Positions 1-8,341 of a DNA stretch of 57,835 bases are shown piece by piece. Position 1 is the first letter of the stretch; every line of letters starts with the position of its first letter. Source of the DNA: CAYVUM01 sp964454795 (GTDB taxonomy: Bacteria; Pseudomonadota; Alphaproteobacteria; Rhodospirillales; Defluviicoccaceae); contig CAYVUM010000007.1 in NCBI GenBank assembly GCA_964454795.1, positions 1 to 57,835 on the forward strand, given 5' to 3'. Below the pieces are notes generated by a model, which made no database searches, was not told the origin of the DNA, and was given only the letters and a program-made list of their open reading frames with translations. A program made the position numbers and the translations under genes.

Positions 1-539
1 CCGAAGTAGCGGTTTTGTCTCTGGTCGGAATCGTCTATTCACGGAGCTTCCGGGTCGGCGGCGACCGGATGGACGAGTCGATCATCGGCTACATCCGCCG
101 CAACCACAACCTGCTGATCGGCGAAGGCAGTGCCGAGCGGATCAAGGAGGAGATCGGCTCCGCCTGCCCCCCTGAGGACGGCGACGGCCGGACGCTGGAG
201 ATCAAAGGCCGGGACCTGATGAACGGCGTGCCCAAGGAACTGGTGATCAGCGAGCGGCAGATTTCCGAGAGCCTCGCCGAGCCGGTCGGGGCGATCATCG
301 ACGCCGTCAAGGTGGCGCTCGAGCACACCGCCCCCGAGCTGGCCGCCGACATTGTCGATAAGGGCATTGTCCTCACCGGCGGCGGCGCCCTGCTCAACAA
401 TGTGGATTTCGTCCTGCGTCATGCCACGGGGCTGCCGGTGTCCATTGCCGATGATCCGTTGTCCTGCGTGGCGCTCGGCACCGGCCGGGCTCTGGAAGAC
501 CTGAAGCGGATGAAGAACGTGTTAATCACAATGTACTAG
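1..539 (+). CDS. mreB: Rod shape-determining protein MreB, C-terminal part
   Basis: This is the C-terminal half of MreB, the bacterial actin that polymerises under the inner membrane and positions the elongation machinery for peptidoglycan synthesis. The gene enters the window already open. The frame is readable from base 3 and ends with TAG at 537-539, giving about 178 residues of a protein usually near 345. Seen directly: the MreB stretches GIVYSRSFRVGGDRMDE, IRRNHNLLIGEGSAERIK and GSACPPEDG, and the actin-fold nucleotide-binding segment GIVLTGGGALL followed by GLPVSIADDP. The TTG at base 15 is internal, not a start. It is followed after about 230 bases by mreC, the usual alphaproteobacterial order. 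Identity is secure. Confidence 0.96.
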   Translation, partial: EVAVLSLVGIVYSRSFRVGGDRMDESIIGYIRRNHNLLIGEGSAERIKEEIGSACPPEDGDGRTLEIKGRDLMNGVPKELVISERQISESLAEPVGAIIDAVKVALEHTAPELAADIVDKGIVLTGGGALLNNVDFVLRHATGLPVSIADDPLSCVALGTGRALEDLKRMKNVLITMY

Positions 540-766
540 CCTGCATGGCCGCAGGGAGCCCGGGGACGCTGCCGGAGGCCTGGTGGTTGTGACGGCAGCG
601 GTGACCGGCCCCGGAACCGGCCCAGCCGTAAGGACTGCATCAGACGGTCCGCGGCCCTAGAAACGGGGAGCCGAACCGTGCTGACAGTGCTGACGACAAC
701 AGGATATGCGGCGACGCCTCAAGCGGCGCCTTGCGCGCCAGCCCGTGACGGTCGCGGAGGCGCGTC

Positions 767-1756
767 GTGAACGACCGCCCGCGCGTCGACCACCGGCAGA
801 CCTGGCCCGTCGTTCACCTCCTGCAACGCTTTGCCACCTTCGGGCTCGTCCTGGTTGCCGGTGGTCTGCTGGTTCTCGGTAAGGCCGATCCGGGGGTGAC
901 GGAACGCCTGCGCGCCTCGGTCAGCGACTCGGTGGCGCCGCTGCTCGACGTGATGTCGGCGCCATCGGACACCCTGACAGGCGCCGTCGGCGAGGTGCGA
1001 AGCTGGATCCAGCTGCACGAGGAGAACGCCCGGCTGAAGGCCGAGCGGGAACACCTCCGCCACTGGCAGGCGGTCGCGCTGCGCCTGGAGGCGGAGAACG
1101 CCGCTTTGCGCCGGTTGTTGTCACTTGTTCCAGAACCGGGACTGCGGGCCCAGTCCGCCCGGGTGATCGCCGACCCCGGCGGGTCGTTCGCCCACAGCGT
1201 GCTGCTCAACGGTGGCGAACGGGACGGAATCGGTCTCGGTGACGTGGCGCTGGTCGGCGAGGGCCTGATCGGCCGGATTGTCGGCCTTGCCGACCGCTCG
1301 AGCCGGGTTCTGCTGATCACCGACCTGAATTCCCGCGTTCCCGTCGTCGTCACACCGGGAAGGGTTCGCGGCGTGCTCGCCGGGACCAACTCAGACCAGC
1401 CGCGCCTGATCCACGTGGGCGCGGAAGCCCCGATCTCGGTTGGCGACCCGGTCCTCACCTCCGGGGACGGCGGCGCCTACCCTCCCGGCCTGCCGGTCGG
1501 GGTGGTCGCGGCGAGCGAAGCGGACGCGATCGTTGTCAAGCCCTACATGGATCGAAGCCGGCTGGAGTTCGTTCGTGTCGTCGACTACGGCCTGCAGGGG
1601 ATCATCGGCTCCCGGCACCGGGGCGGCCGCAGCAACGACCGCGAGCCGGAACGGTCCCGTGATGCCGGGTCCGGGCGGCCCCCGGCGGACCCGCCGGGAA
1701 GCGCACCGCCGGCGGCGCCCGTCGTCGTCGGCCAGAACGCCGGTTCGACACCGTGA
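767..1756 (+). CDS. mreC: Rod shape-determining protein MreC
   Basis: MreC is the bitopic inner-membrane protein whose periplasmic domain links MreB/MreD to PBP2 in the elongasome. The 329-residue product has a short cytoplasmic N-terminus, one membrane segment at about residues 22-38, a heptad-rich coiled coil at about 80-120 (HEENARLKAE, RLEAENAALRRLL) and the two-lobed beta domain (SVLLNGGERDGIGLGDVAL, LITDLNSRVPVVV, PVLTSGDGGAYPPGLPVG). A Pro/Arg-rich tail of about 45 residues follows the conserved domain. The GTG start at 767 is chosen because GGAGG sits at 756-760, six bases upstream. The stop overlaps the mreD start by four bases, so the two are translationally coupled. The 227 bases between mreB and mreC show no gene or clear terminator. 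Confidence 0.95.
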   Translation: MNDRPRVDHRQTWPVVHLLQRFATFGLVLVAGGLLVLGKADPGVTERLRASVSDSVAPLLDVMSAPSDTLTGAVGEVRSWIQLHEENARLKAEREHLRHWQAVALRLEAENAALRRLLSLVPEPGLRAQSARVIADPGGSFAHSVLLNGGERDGIGLGDVALVGEGLIGRIVGLADRSSRVLLITDLNSRVPVVVTPGRVRGVLAGTNSDQPRLIHVGAEAPISVGDPVLTSGDGGAYPPGLPVGVVAASEADAIVVKPYMDRSRLEFVRVVDYGLQGIIGSRHRGGRSNDREPERSRDAGSGRPPADPPGSAPPAAPVVVGQNAGSTP

Positions 1757-2268
1757 AGCCGTCCCTTTGGAACCGGCTCGACATCCTGTCGCGGCAGTGG
1801 ACCCCCTTCGCCCTGTCGATCCTCGCCGTTCTGATCGCCGCGGTGCCGCTGCACCTGCCGGCGTTTCATGCGGTCAATCCCAACTGGCCGATGATGGCGG
1901 TTTTCTTCTGGTCGCTGTACCGGCCCGATCTGCTTCCGGCCGGCGCGGTGTTCGTTGTGGGCCTCCTCCATGATGCGCTCAGCGGCTCGCCGATCGGCGT
2001 TTACGTCGCGGTTTTCGTGCTCCTTCACGTGGCGGTGACCGCCCAGCGGCGCTTCCTCTGCGGCAAGCCATTTGCGATCGTCTGGATCGGCTTCGCGATG
2101 CTGGCGGCTGCGGCGGTGATCGTCGCCTGGTTCGTTGCCAGCCTCTGGTATCTGGCCCTGCTGCCCGCCGAGGCCCTGCTCTTCCAGTATCTGCTGACGG
2201 TCGGCTGTTTCCCCTTGCTGGCCTCGGCCTTCTACGGCTGGCAGCGGTTGCTGCTCCGGCGGGTTTGA
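1753..2268 (+). CDS. mreD: Rod shape-determining protein MreD
   Basis: MreD is a small polytopic inner-membrane protein of the elongasome, here 171 residues, the usual family size. The sequence is almost wholly hydrophobic, with about five membrane segments, and carries the family features NPNWPMMAVFFWSLYRPDLL and GLLHDALSGSPIGVYV; the latter matches the conserved glycine-aspartate loop of MreD. The GTG start at 1753 overlaps the mreC stop in a GTGA arrangement. The next gene, mrdA, begins two bases after its stop. Sequence conservation in MreD is weak, so position between mreC and mrdA is part of the evidence. Confidence 0.93.
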   Translation: MKPSLWNRLDILSRQWTPFALSILAVLIAAVPLHLPAFHAVNPNWPMMAVFFWSLYRPDLLPAGAVFVVGLLHDALSGSPIGVYVAVFVLLHVAVTAQRRFLCGKPFAIVWIGFAMLAAAAVIVAWFVASLWYLALLPAEALLFQYLLTVGCFPLLASAFYGWQRLLLRRV

Positions 2269-2269
2269 C

Positions 2270-4141
2270 GTGCCAGCGATGTACCGGGACAACGACCGCC
2301 AGAGGACCTTCACCCGCCGGGCGCTGCTGCTCGCTGGCGGCAAACTCGCGCTGATGACGGTCCTTGCCGGCCGGCTCTATTATTTGCAGGTTGTCGAGGC
2401 GTCCAGGTACACCACCCTTGCGGAGGAGAACCGGATCAACCTCCGGCTCCTGGCGCCACGGCGCGGGCGAATCTTCGACCGCTACGGCCGGCCGCTCGCT
2501 GTTAACCGGCGAACGTACCAGGTCACCCTCGTCGCCGAGCGCGCCGCTGATGTGGAGCAGACCCTCGACGATCTGGACCGCATTCTTGACCTCACGGCGG
2601 CGGAACGCGAGCGCATCCTCCGGGATATCGGCCGGCGCCGGAAATTCGTGCCGGTGACCGTCCGCGACAACGTGACCTGGGACCAGGTGACCCGGATCGA
2701 GGTGAACACCCCGGAGTTGCCGGGCGTGGCCATCGACGAGGGCCAGAGCCGCGATTATCCCTACGGCGAGGACCTGGCGCATGTCCTCGGCTACGTCGCC
2801 GCGGTAAGCGAGAGCGACCTGACCGGCGATCCGCTGCTGACCCTGCCCGGGTTCCAGATCGGCAAGGCCGGCATCGAGAAGACCTATGAGACGACGCTGC
2901 GCGGGTCCGGCGGGCGCTCGCAGGTGGAGGTCAACGCCGTCGGACGGGTCATTCGCGAGCTGTCGCGGACCGAAGGCGAGCCGGGCCGCGATATCACCCT
3001 GACGCTTGATCTCGACCTGCAGCGGATCGCCAGCCAGCGGATCGCCGGGGAGAGCGCCGCCGTCGTTGTCATGGACGTTCACTCCGGGGATGTCCGGGCC
3101 CTGGCGTCGAGCCCCGGCTTTGATCCCAACGCCTTCACCCGGGGGTTGAGCAACGCCGAATGGCGGGCGCTCACCGCGAATCCGCGCGCGCCACTGACCA
3201 ACAAGGCGATCGCCGGACAGTACGCGCCCGGCTCGACGTTCAAGGTCGCCGTGGCGCTGGCAGCGCTGGAGCGTGGCGTGGCAACGCCGCGGGGCGGCGT
3301 GTACTGTCCGGGACACACCACGCTCGGCGGTCACCGCTTCCATTGCTGGAAGCGCGGCGGCCACGGCCACGTCAACCTGCACGAGGCCATCGTTCAGTCG
3401 TGTGACGTCTATTTCTATGAGATCGCCCGCCGTCTCGGCATCGAACGGATCGCCGAGATGTCGCTCCGGCTCGGTCTCGGCCAGACCCTGGATTTCGATC
3501 TGCCCGGGGAGCAGCGCGGTCTGATGCCGACCCGGGAGTGGAAGGAAGCGACGCTCGGCGGTGCCTGGCAGACGGGCGAGACCCTGATTGCCGGGATCGG
3601 CCAGGGTTATGTGCTCGCCACACCGCTGCAACTGGCGGTGATGACCGCGCGGATCGCCAATGGCGGTATGGCGGTGCGGCCCCGGCTGGTCCGTGCCGGT
3701 GATCATCAGCGCGCTTCCCCGCCACCGCCGTCTCTCGGCCTCGATCCGGACCATCTCGCCCGGGTCCGGGCCAGCATGGATGACGTCGTCAACAGTCGGC
3801 GTGGCACGGCCCACCGGTCGGCGATCACCGAAGACGGCATGGCCATGGCCGGCAAGACCGGAACCTCTCAGGTGCGCCAGATCTCCAAGGCGGAACGGGC
3901 GGCCGGTGTCTGGCGCAACGAGGATCTGCCGTGGGAGCGCCGCGACCATGCCCTGTTCATCGGCTATGCGCCTGTTCAGTCGCCCCGTCTGGCGGTCAGC
4001 GTGATCATCGAGCATGGCGGCGGCGGCTCGAAAGCGGCAGCGCCGGTCGCCCGGGACCTGCTGCTTGCAGCCCAGCAACTGCAACGCCGGCGGCTCGCCG
4101 AAACCGACGGTCGGCCCCGCCGGCCCGACGAGCCGGCCTGA
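2270..4141 (+). CDS. mrdA: Peptidoglycan D,D-transpeptidase MrdA (penicillin-binding protein 2)
   Basis: PBP2 is the monofunctional class B transpeptidase that cross-links new glycan strands during elongation; beta-lactams acylate its serine. The 623-residue product has an N-terminal membrane anchor (about residues 22-42), then the PBP dimerisation domain beginning near NLRLLAPRRGRIFDRYGRPL, and a C-terminal transpeptidase domain. The three active-site motifs are present: STFK at residues 322-325 (catalytic Ser322), SCD at 377-379 and KTGT at 529-532. GTG at 2270 gives MPAMYRDN; an ATG three codons later (2279) is an equally good start. There is no strong ribosome site, which fits coupling to mreD. 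rodA, its glycosyltransferase partner, follows nine bases downstream. Confidence 0.96.
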   Translation: MPAMYRDNDRQRTFTRRALLLAGGKLALMTVLAGRLYYLQVVEASRYTTLAEENRINLRLLAPRRGRIFDRYGRPLAVNRRTYQVTLVAERAADVEQTLDDLDRILDLTAAERERILRDIGRRRKFVPVTVRDNVTWDQVTRIEVNTPELPGVAIDEGQSRDYPYGEDLAHVLGYVAAVSESDLTGDPLLTLPGFQIGKAGIEKTYETTLRGSGGRSQVEVNAVGRVIRELSRTEGEPGRDITLTLDLDLQRIASQRIAGESAAVVVMDVHSGDVRALASSPGFDPNAFTRGLSNAEWRALTANPRAPLTNKAIAGQYAPGSTFKVAVALAALERGVATPRGGVYCPGHTTLGGHRFHCWKRGGHGHVNLHEAIVQSCDVYFYEIARRLGIERIAEMSLRLGLGQTLDFDLPGEQRGLMPTREWKEATLGGAWQTGETLIAGIGQGYVLATPLQLAVMTARIANGGMAVRPRLVRAGDHQRASPPPPSLGLDPDHLARVRASMDDVVNSRRGTAHRSAITEDGMAMAGKTGTSQVRQISKAERAAGVWRNEDLPWERRDHALFIGYAPVQSPRLAVSVIIEHGGGGSKAAAPVARDLLLAAQQLQRRRLAETDGRPRRPDEPA

Positions 4142-4150
4142 ATAGCGGCC

Positions 4151-5293
4151 ATGTCGATCGAGGACCGCCGCCGCTGCGATACGACGATCGGCGAGAAGCT
4201 GTGGCAGATCCAGTGGCCGCTGGTCTTTCTCCTGTGCCTGATCGCCGGCATCGGGGCGGCGATGCTGTACTCGGGGGCGAACGGCAGCATGGAGCCGTGG
4301 GCGGTCCGCCACATCGTCCGGTTCGCCGCTGCCCTCGGGCTGATGACGGTGATCGCGCTGATCGACATCCGCGTCTGGCTGCGCTGGTCTTATGTCATCT
4401 ACGGTCTGGTTCTGCTGCTGCTTGGTGCCGTGGAGGTGATGGGGTCGGTGGGGATGGGCGCGCAGCGCTGGATCGATCTGGGAGTTCTCCATATCCAGCC
4501 CTCGGAGCTGATGAAAATTGCGCTGGTTCTGGCGCTTGCGCGGTATTTCCACGGCGTGGCCCAGGAGGACATCGCGCGTCCGTTCGTGCTCGTCCCGCCG
4601 GCGCTGATGATCGCCCTGCCGGCGGCTCTGGTCCTGCGCCAGCCGGACCTGGGCACGGCGCTGATGCTGATCATGGGCGGTGGTGTTCTGTTCTTCGTCG
4701 CCGGGGTGCGGCTTTGGAAGTTTGCCCTGGTGGTGGCGGCCACCGGCGGAATTCTGCCGGTGGTCTGGGGATTGCTGCGGGATTATCAGCGTCAGCGGGT
4801 GGTGACGTTTCTGGATCCCGAGCGCGACGCTCTCGGCGCCGGCTACCATATCATTCAGTCGAAGATCGCCCTCGGCTCCGGCGGGGTGTTCGGCAAGGGC
4901 TTCCTGCAGGGAACCCAGAGTCACCTCAATTTCCTGCCCGAGAAACAGACCGACTTCATCTTCACGATGCTGGCGGAGGAGTTCGGGCTGCTCGGCGGTC
5001 TATTCGTGCTGGGGCTGTACGCCCTGATCTTGATTTACGGTTTCGCGATCGCTTTCACGGCGAAAAGCCAATTCGGCCGCTTGCTGGCGATCGGCGTGAT
5101 CACCACGTTCTTCTTGTACGTGTTTATCAACATCGCCATGGTCATGGGGCTGATTCCGGTGGTCGGCGTGCCGTTGCCACTGATTTCCTACGGGGGCACG
5201 GCAGTTCTGGCGCTGATGATCGGCTTTGGCTTGCTGATGAGTGTTTATGTCCATCGCGACGTGGCGATCGGTCGCAATCCGGCCCCGGGTTAA
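4151..5293 (+). CDS. rodA: Rod shape-determining protein RodA (SEDS peptidoglycan glycosyltransferase)
   Basis: RodA is the SEDS-family polymerase that extends glycan strands from lipid II in complex with PBP2. The 380-residue protein has about ten membrane segments and the FtsW/RodA/SpoVE signatures: GAQRWIDLGVLHIQPSEL, RQPDLGTALML, a long periplasmic loop with FLDPERDALGAGYHIIQSK and GSGGVFGKGFLQGTQS, FLPEKQTDFIFTMLAEEFG, and the C-terminal PVVGVPLPLISYGGTA. In SEDS proteins the Asp in the large periplasmic loop after QSKIA/FLPEKQTD is essential, and it is present. It is the last gene of the shape operon, nine bases after mrdA. ATG 4151 lacks an obvious Shine-Dalgarno, again consistent with coupling. 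Confidence 0.96.
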   Translation: MSIEDRRRCDTTIGEKLWQIQWPLVFLLCLIAGIGAAMLYSGANGSMEPWAVRHIVRFAAALGLMTVIALIDIRVWLRWSYVIYGLVLLLLGAVEVMGSVGMGAQRWIDLGVLHIQPSELMKIALVLALARYFHGVAQEDIARPFVLVPPALMIALPAALVLRQPDLGTALMLIMGGGVLFFVAGVRLWKFALVVAATGGILPVVWGLLRDYQRQRVVTFLDPERDALGAGYHIIQSKIALGSGGVFGKGFLQGTQSHLNFLPEKQTDFIFTMLAEEFGLLGGLFVLGLYALILIYGFAIAFTAKSQFGRLLAIGVITTFFLYVFINIAMVMGLIPVVGVPLPLISYGGTAVLALMIGFGLLMSVYVHRDVAIGRNPAPG

Positions 5294-5351
5294 GGCGATC
5301 AATGGCGATCGGGCCGCCGCGGTCACGCGCGGGGGTGTCCTCCGCCCGACG

Positions 5352-5386
5352 GTCGAGGCCTGCGGCGGATCGTCCCCGGCCTCGAC
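5352..5386 (+). terminator. Inverted repeat after rodA, possible transcript end
   Basis: A perfect 9-base inverted repeat, GTCGAGGCC (5352-5360) and GGCCTCGAC (5378-5386), encloses a 17-base loop about 60 bases past the rodA stop and 44 bases before the tRNA. There is no following T tract, so it is not a textbook intrinsic terminator. It may still protect or end the mre-rod transcript, or lie in the tRNA promoter region. Confidence 0.3.
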
Positions 5387-5429
5387 ATTGTCCACGGCCT
5401 TTGCTAAACACCCGGTTCTTCTGTCTCGC

Positions 5430-5505
<76 letters not shown>

Positions 5506-5753
5506 CAAAATCAGGAGCTGGGCGAGCAGAGAGTGCAGGGGGCCGCGGTCGGGTCAGCAAGGGGTGAGCGACGAGGGGGAAGGCGAGGAGCGTTCATCGG
5601 CCCTCGGATGGATGCCAACGCCGAGACAGCGCCTCCGCTTAGACTTCCCAACGCTGACCGGCACGCAAGCGAACCCGTGTGGGCTGGGTGCGCTTCCTGG
5701 CCAGAATAAAAGGGGTCGCCGAAACAGAGTGCCCCGGCGGTTGGTGATCCCGC

Positions 5754-6338
5754 TCAGACGACGGCGCGGCGGCGGCTGAGGAGAAGGCCGGCGAGCCCCA
5801 AGGCCAGGATGCCGATCGTTGCCGGCAGGGGAATGGCGAGAAGCCGGCCCTCGCCGCTGTCGATGATGACCCCGGTATCATCAAACAGATCATAGAAAAA
5901 CTGATCGCCGATACTGCCGATACTCGGGATAAACCCGAAAAGCGCGTCAAGACTGGATCCTGGAACGGTGAGCGTGTCGACGACGTATGAGAGACCGATC
6001 ACCCGGCCGGCCGGATCGATCTGAACTTCGGGAAAACTCGAGCCCGGACCGGTGAAATCGAAGTCATCCTCTTCGGAGAAGGTTTCGCCAAGGAAGTCGA
6101 ATTGCAGTTCGAAATCGTCGGGAAGGATCACCGCGGTTCCCGCCGGCGGCAGCAGCGTGTCGCTGAAGTCGACGCTGCCAAAAAAGTGCTGTCCGGCCAG
6201 TCCGCCGGTGTCGATCTGAACGGCGAACGGGCTGACGATGTCCGTCGCGCCGGCGGCAAATGGGCTCACGGTAACGCAGCTGAGCATGGACGCCGCGGCA
6301 ATTGCCTTGAGGGATGAACGCGAAACTGCACGTGTCAA
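5754..6338 (-). CDS. Secreted protein with VPLPA/PEP-CTERM-type sorting signal
   Basis: A hypothetical exported protein of about 194 residues. The N-terminus (SSLKAIAAASMLSCVTVSPFAAGA) is a plausible Sec signal peptide, and the C-terminus has the tripartite sorting signal: IPLPA, then a hydrophobic helix (IGILALGLAGLLL), then SRRRA. In related alphaproteobacterial proteins this signal is thought to be processed by an exosortase-like enzyme; none is encoded in the window. The middle is acidic and beta-rich, with FDFLGETFSEEDDFDF and a spacing typical of the soluble domains of PEP-CTERM proteins, whose functions are mostly unknown. TTG 6338 is preferred because AAGGAG lies about nine bases upstream and the signal peptide then begins at once. 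ATG 6416 would add 26 mostly charged residues and seems less likely. Confidence 0.8.
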   Translation of the reverse strand: MTRAVSRSSLKAIAAASMLSCVTVSPFAAGATDIVSPFAVQIDTGGLAGQHFFGSVDFSDTLLPPAGTAVILPDDFELQFDFLGETFSEEDDFDFTGPGSSFPEVQIDPAGRVIGLSYVVDTLTVPGSSLDALFGFIPSIGSIGDQFFYDLFDDTGVIIDSGEGRLLAIPLPATIGILALGLAGLLLSRRRAVV

Positions 6339-6773
6339 AGCAACTTTCTCCTTGTCAGCCGGTTTCCGATCCGCGCGCCTGCGCTTCCGCAATTCGCCGT
6401 GCAAATGTTTAAGCAAAATTTATGCCACTTTGCATGAATTCAAGTATTTCAAAGCCTTGTCAAAGCAGACCGGGGAGGAGCGCCCGCGAAGGTGTAAAAT
6501 TTTCTGACATCGCCAGCGGCCTTTTCTGCCGCCGAGCGCCGACATTGACGGTCAACGGCTTGAGGCGACTTGGCTTTTCCGCCTGAGGGGAGTGTAAAGC
6601 CGGCTTATCGATGAGCCGGAAGGCCGAGCCGGCCGTCGCTTTCAAGCGCACCGGCAACCGTCCTCAGAGGACAACCCGGAGAACGCTGGCCGTACCGCTG
6701 CCCGACTGCGTACAGGCTCGCCGCCGATGGCCGGGGAACCCTCGACCGGTCGCGGTGGGTCCCGGTCCACTCG
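6339..6773 (-). other. Intergenic region upstream of the sorting-signal protein
   Basis: No gene is supported in these 435 bases between the sulfotransferase stop and the start of the next minus-strand gene. Bases 6400-6510 are distinctly AT-richer than the surroundings. On the minus strand TTGACA (complement of 6458-6463) could be a -35 element, but the hexamer 17 bases on (AATTCA) is a poor -10, so the promoter call is weak. A small near-palindrome GTCCTC-A-GAGGAC lies at 6660-6672. Confidence 0.5.
6600..6619 (-). terminator. Weak candidate terminator of the sulfotransferase gene
   Basis: On the minus strand, about 155 bases past the sulfotransferase stop, CCGGCT and AGCCGG form a 6-base-pair stem with an 8-base loop, followed by CTTTACA. 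The T run is only three bases, so this is a weak candidate. Confidence 0.25.
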
Positions 6774-7922
6774 CTATTCCGGATAGCCCCACTGGGCGAA
6801 ACCGGGTCGCCACGTGTCCGCGATCCGGCGGCGGGTCTCGGCCGGCAGAATTGCGTAGGAGTTTTTTCGATAATCAGAAATCGACGCCACGTACTGTTCC
6901 AACTGCGGCCGGACTGTCTCGAAGCCGGAAAGTCCGATGGTCTGGTACACACCTCTAAGTGTGCCGATCGGGTTCTCTTCTAACTCGGCAAAAGAAGTTT
7001 CAGCAATTTGCCCTGGCGGAATTTTCGAGACATCTTCGAGGTAGGCTTTATACATCTCCTGGTATCGCCATAAAATAAACCGATCAAGGCCCTCTTCTGT
7101 CGGTGCTTGGTACGCGTAGAGTGGCGTCGTGCGGGTCTCCATTTGTCTCGTCGATTTATAAACATCATAAGGGTTACGGTGGATGTGAATAAATCTGGCA
7201 TCGGGGTAGAGTTCGAGAATCAAATCAATGCGCGCCGTATGCTCCGGGGCTTTGAAGAGAAGTGTCTTGCTTTGTCCATAACGGACTAGCAGCTTTCGGG
7301 CAAACAGGTCGAGCGAGGTTTTCCATGTGGCGCGGTCGTCGGGGCTCACCTCACGCATGGTCAAGTAACGTTTAAAACTTTCGCGGTGTTTCGGAAAATG
7401 CCGCGCCATCTGGATTGACAGGAAGCTGCTCGCACAGATTGCCCGCTCTTCCTCGATCGGCGACTCCGGCCCGAACTGAACGTTGTCTTGCGGACGCTTG
7501 CGCGGCGCCAGCCGCTGCGCCCCGGCATAGAGAGCCTTCTCCATGGTCAAAAAAGTATGGGGAAACACTCCCTGCAGCACGGTCGGGTAGGCAAACTGCC
7601 CGTCGATCGCGAGCAGGTTCCAGAGGTGGGTCGTGCCGCTGCGATAGTGGCCGAGCACGAACACCGGACGCGCGACCCGGACGGCTTCGATCGTCGTCCG
7701 ATAGCGGCGGTCCTCCCACCAGGCGAGTGGCGAATTGAGCCCGCTCATCATCAGGGTAAAGGCGGTCCGGGGCCAGTATTTCGGCGGGATCGACGCGCCG
7801 TAGCGGCCGAGGATGCGGACCCAGTCGCCGAAGGTGACGCCGGCGAGCGGGCTGAACAGCCAGCGCGCCAAGCCGAGCCGCGTCGCCTCGCTGATGGCGT
7901 CGGGGGCTTGGGCCCGCCTCAT
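6774..7922 (-). CDS. Sulfotransferase family protein
   Basis: A PAPS-dependent sulfotransferase of the family found in bacteria with large N-terminal helical regions, 382 residues long. The 5'-phosphosulfate-binding loop is visible as FVLGHYRSGTTHLWNLL, with GHYRSGTTH at residues 91-99. The 3'-phosphate-binding segment is IHIHRNPYDVYKSTR at 245-259, whose Arg and Ser normally contact the PAPS 3'-phosphate. Between them lie EEERAICAS and KAPEHTARID. The acceptor (glycan, lipid or peptide) cannot be read from the sequence. ATG 7922 is chosen because GGAGG lies six bases upstream; a longer frame starting at 8003 adds an Arg-rich, unconserved-looking extension. Codons in the 3' half (about 6950-7450) are noticeably more AT-rich than in the neighbours, which hints at a different history for this gene. 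Confidence 0.88.
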   Translation of the reverse strand: MRRAQAPDAISEATRLGLARWLFSPLAGVTFGDWVRILGRYGASIPPKYWPRTAFTLMMSGLNSPLAWWEDRRYRTTIEAVRVARPVFVLGHYRSGTTHLWNLLAIDGQFAYPTVLQGVFPHTFLTMEKALYAGAQRLAPRKRPQDNVQFGPESPIEEERAICASSFLSIQMARHFPKHRESFKRYLTMREVSPDDRATWKTSLDLFARKLLVRYGQSKTLLFKAPEHTARIDLILELYPDARFIHIHRNPYDVYKSTRQMETRTTPLYAYQAPTEEGLDRFILWRYQEMYKAYLEDVSKIPPGQIAETSFAELEENPIGTLRGVYQTIGLSGFETVRPQLEQYVASISDYRKNSYAILPAETRRRIADTWRPGFAQWGYPE

Positions 7923-8341
7923 TCGGACCCTCCAGGCGGCACTGCAGCGAAGAGCGGTCCGATCCCGGCGCGCCGCCGCGGTTGCGCGGTCTGATCGGGA
8001 CACGCGGCAAGCATCGCGAAATACAGAAGTCTCGATCGGGGCATGGCTTCAGGCTCCAGAGTCGTTTGCGGACCGGTCCGGGCGTTCCCGCCGGCGCGCG
8101 AACCGGCGACGGCCTGGCACCGGAACCGCGAACCTTGGACGCAGCGGAAGGGTCGGCCGTTTCATCCCGGCGAGGGCGGACTTGCGGGGTCTCAGGTCGC
8201 TGTTCCGACGGTTGCGGTTGCACCGGCGCCGGCTTGTCGACAGGTTCGCGGGAGCGACCTGAGCAGGTTTGTTCAACGCGGCGAGCCTCATCGCTGTGAT
8301 CATGTGTCGCGATCGCGTGTCCATGGCAAGAAAGCAGGATC
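7923..8341. other. Divergent intergenic region, no supported gene
   Basis: These 419 bases separate the starts of the sulfotransferase (minus) and the HpnL-like gene (plus), so both promoters should lie here. Several short open frames exist on both strands. They are Arg/Pro-rich, overlap each other and lack recognisable motifs, so none is called. A perfect 10-base palindrome CGCGATCGCG lies at 8308-8317, 25 bases before the plus-strand start; its role is unknown. Confidence 0.5.
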
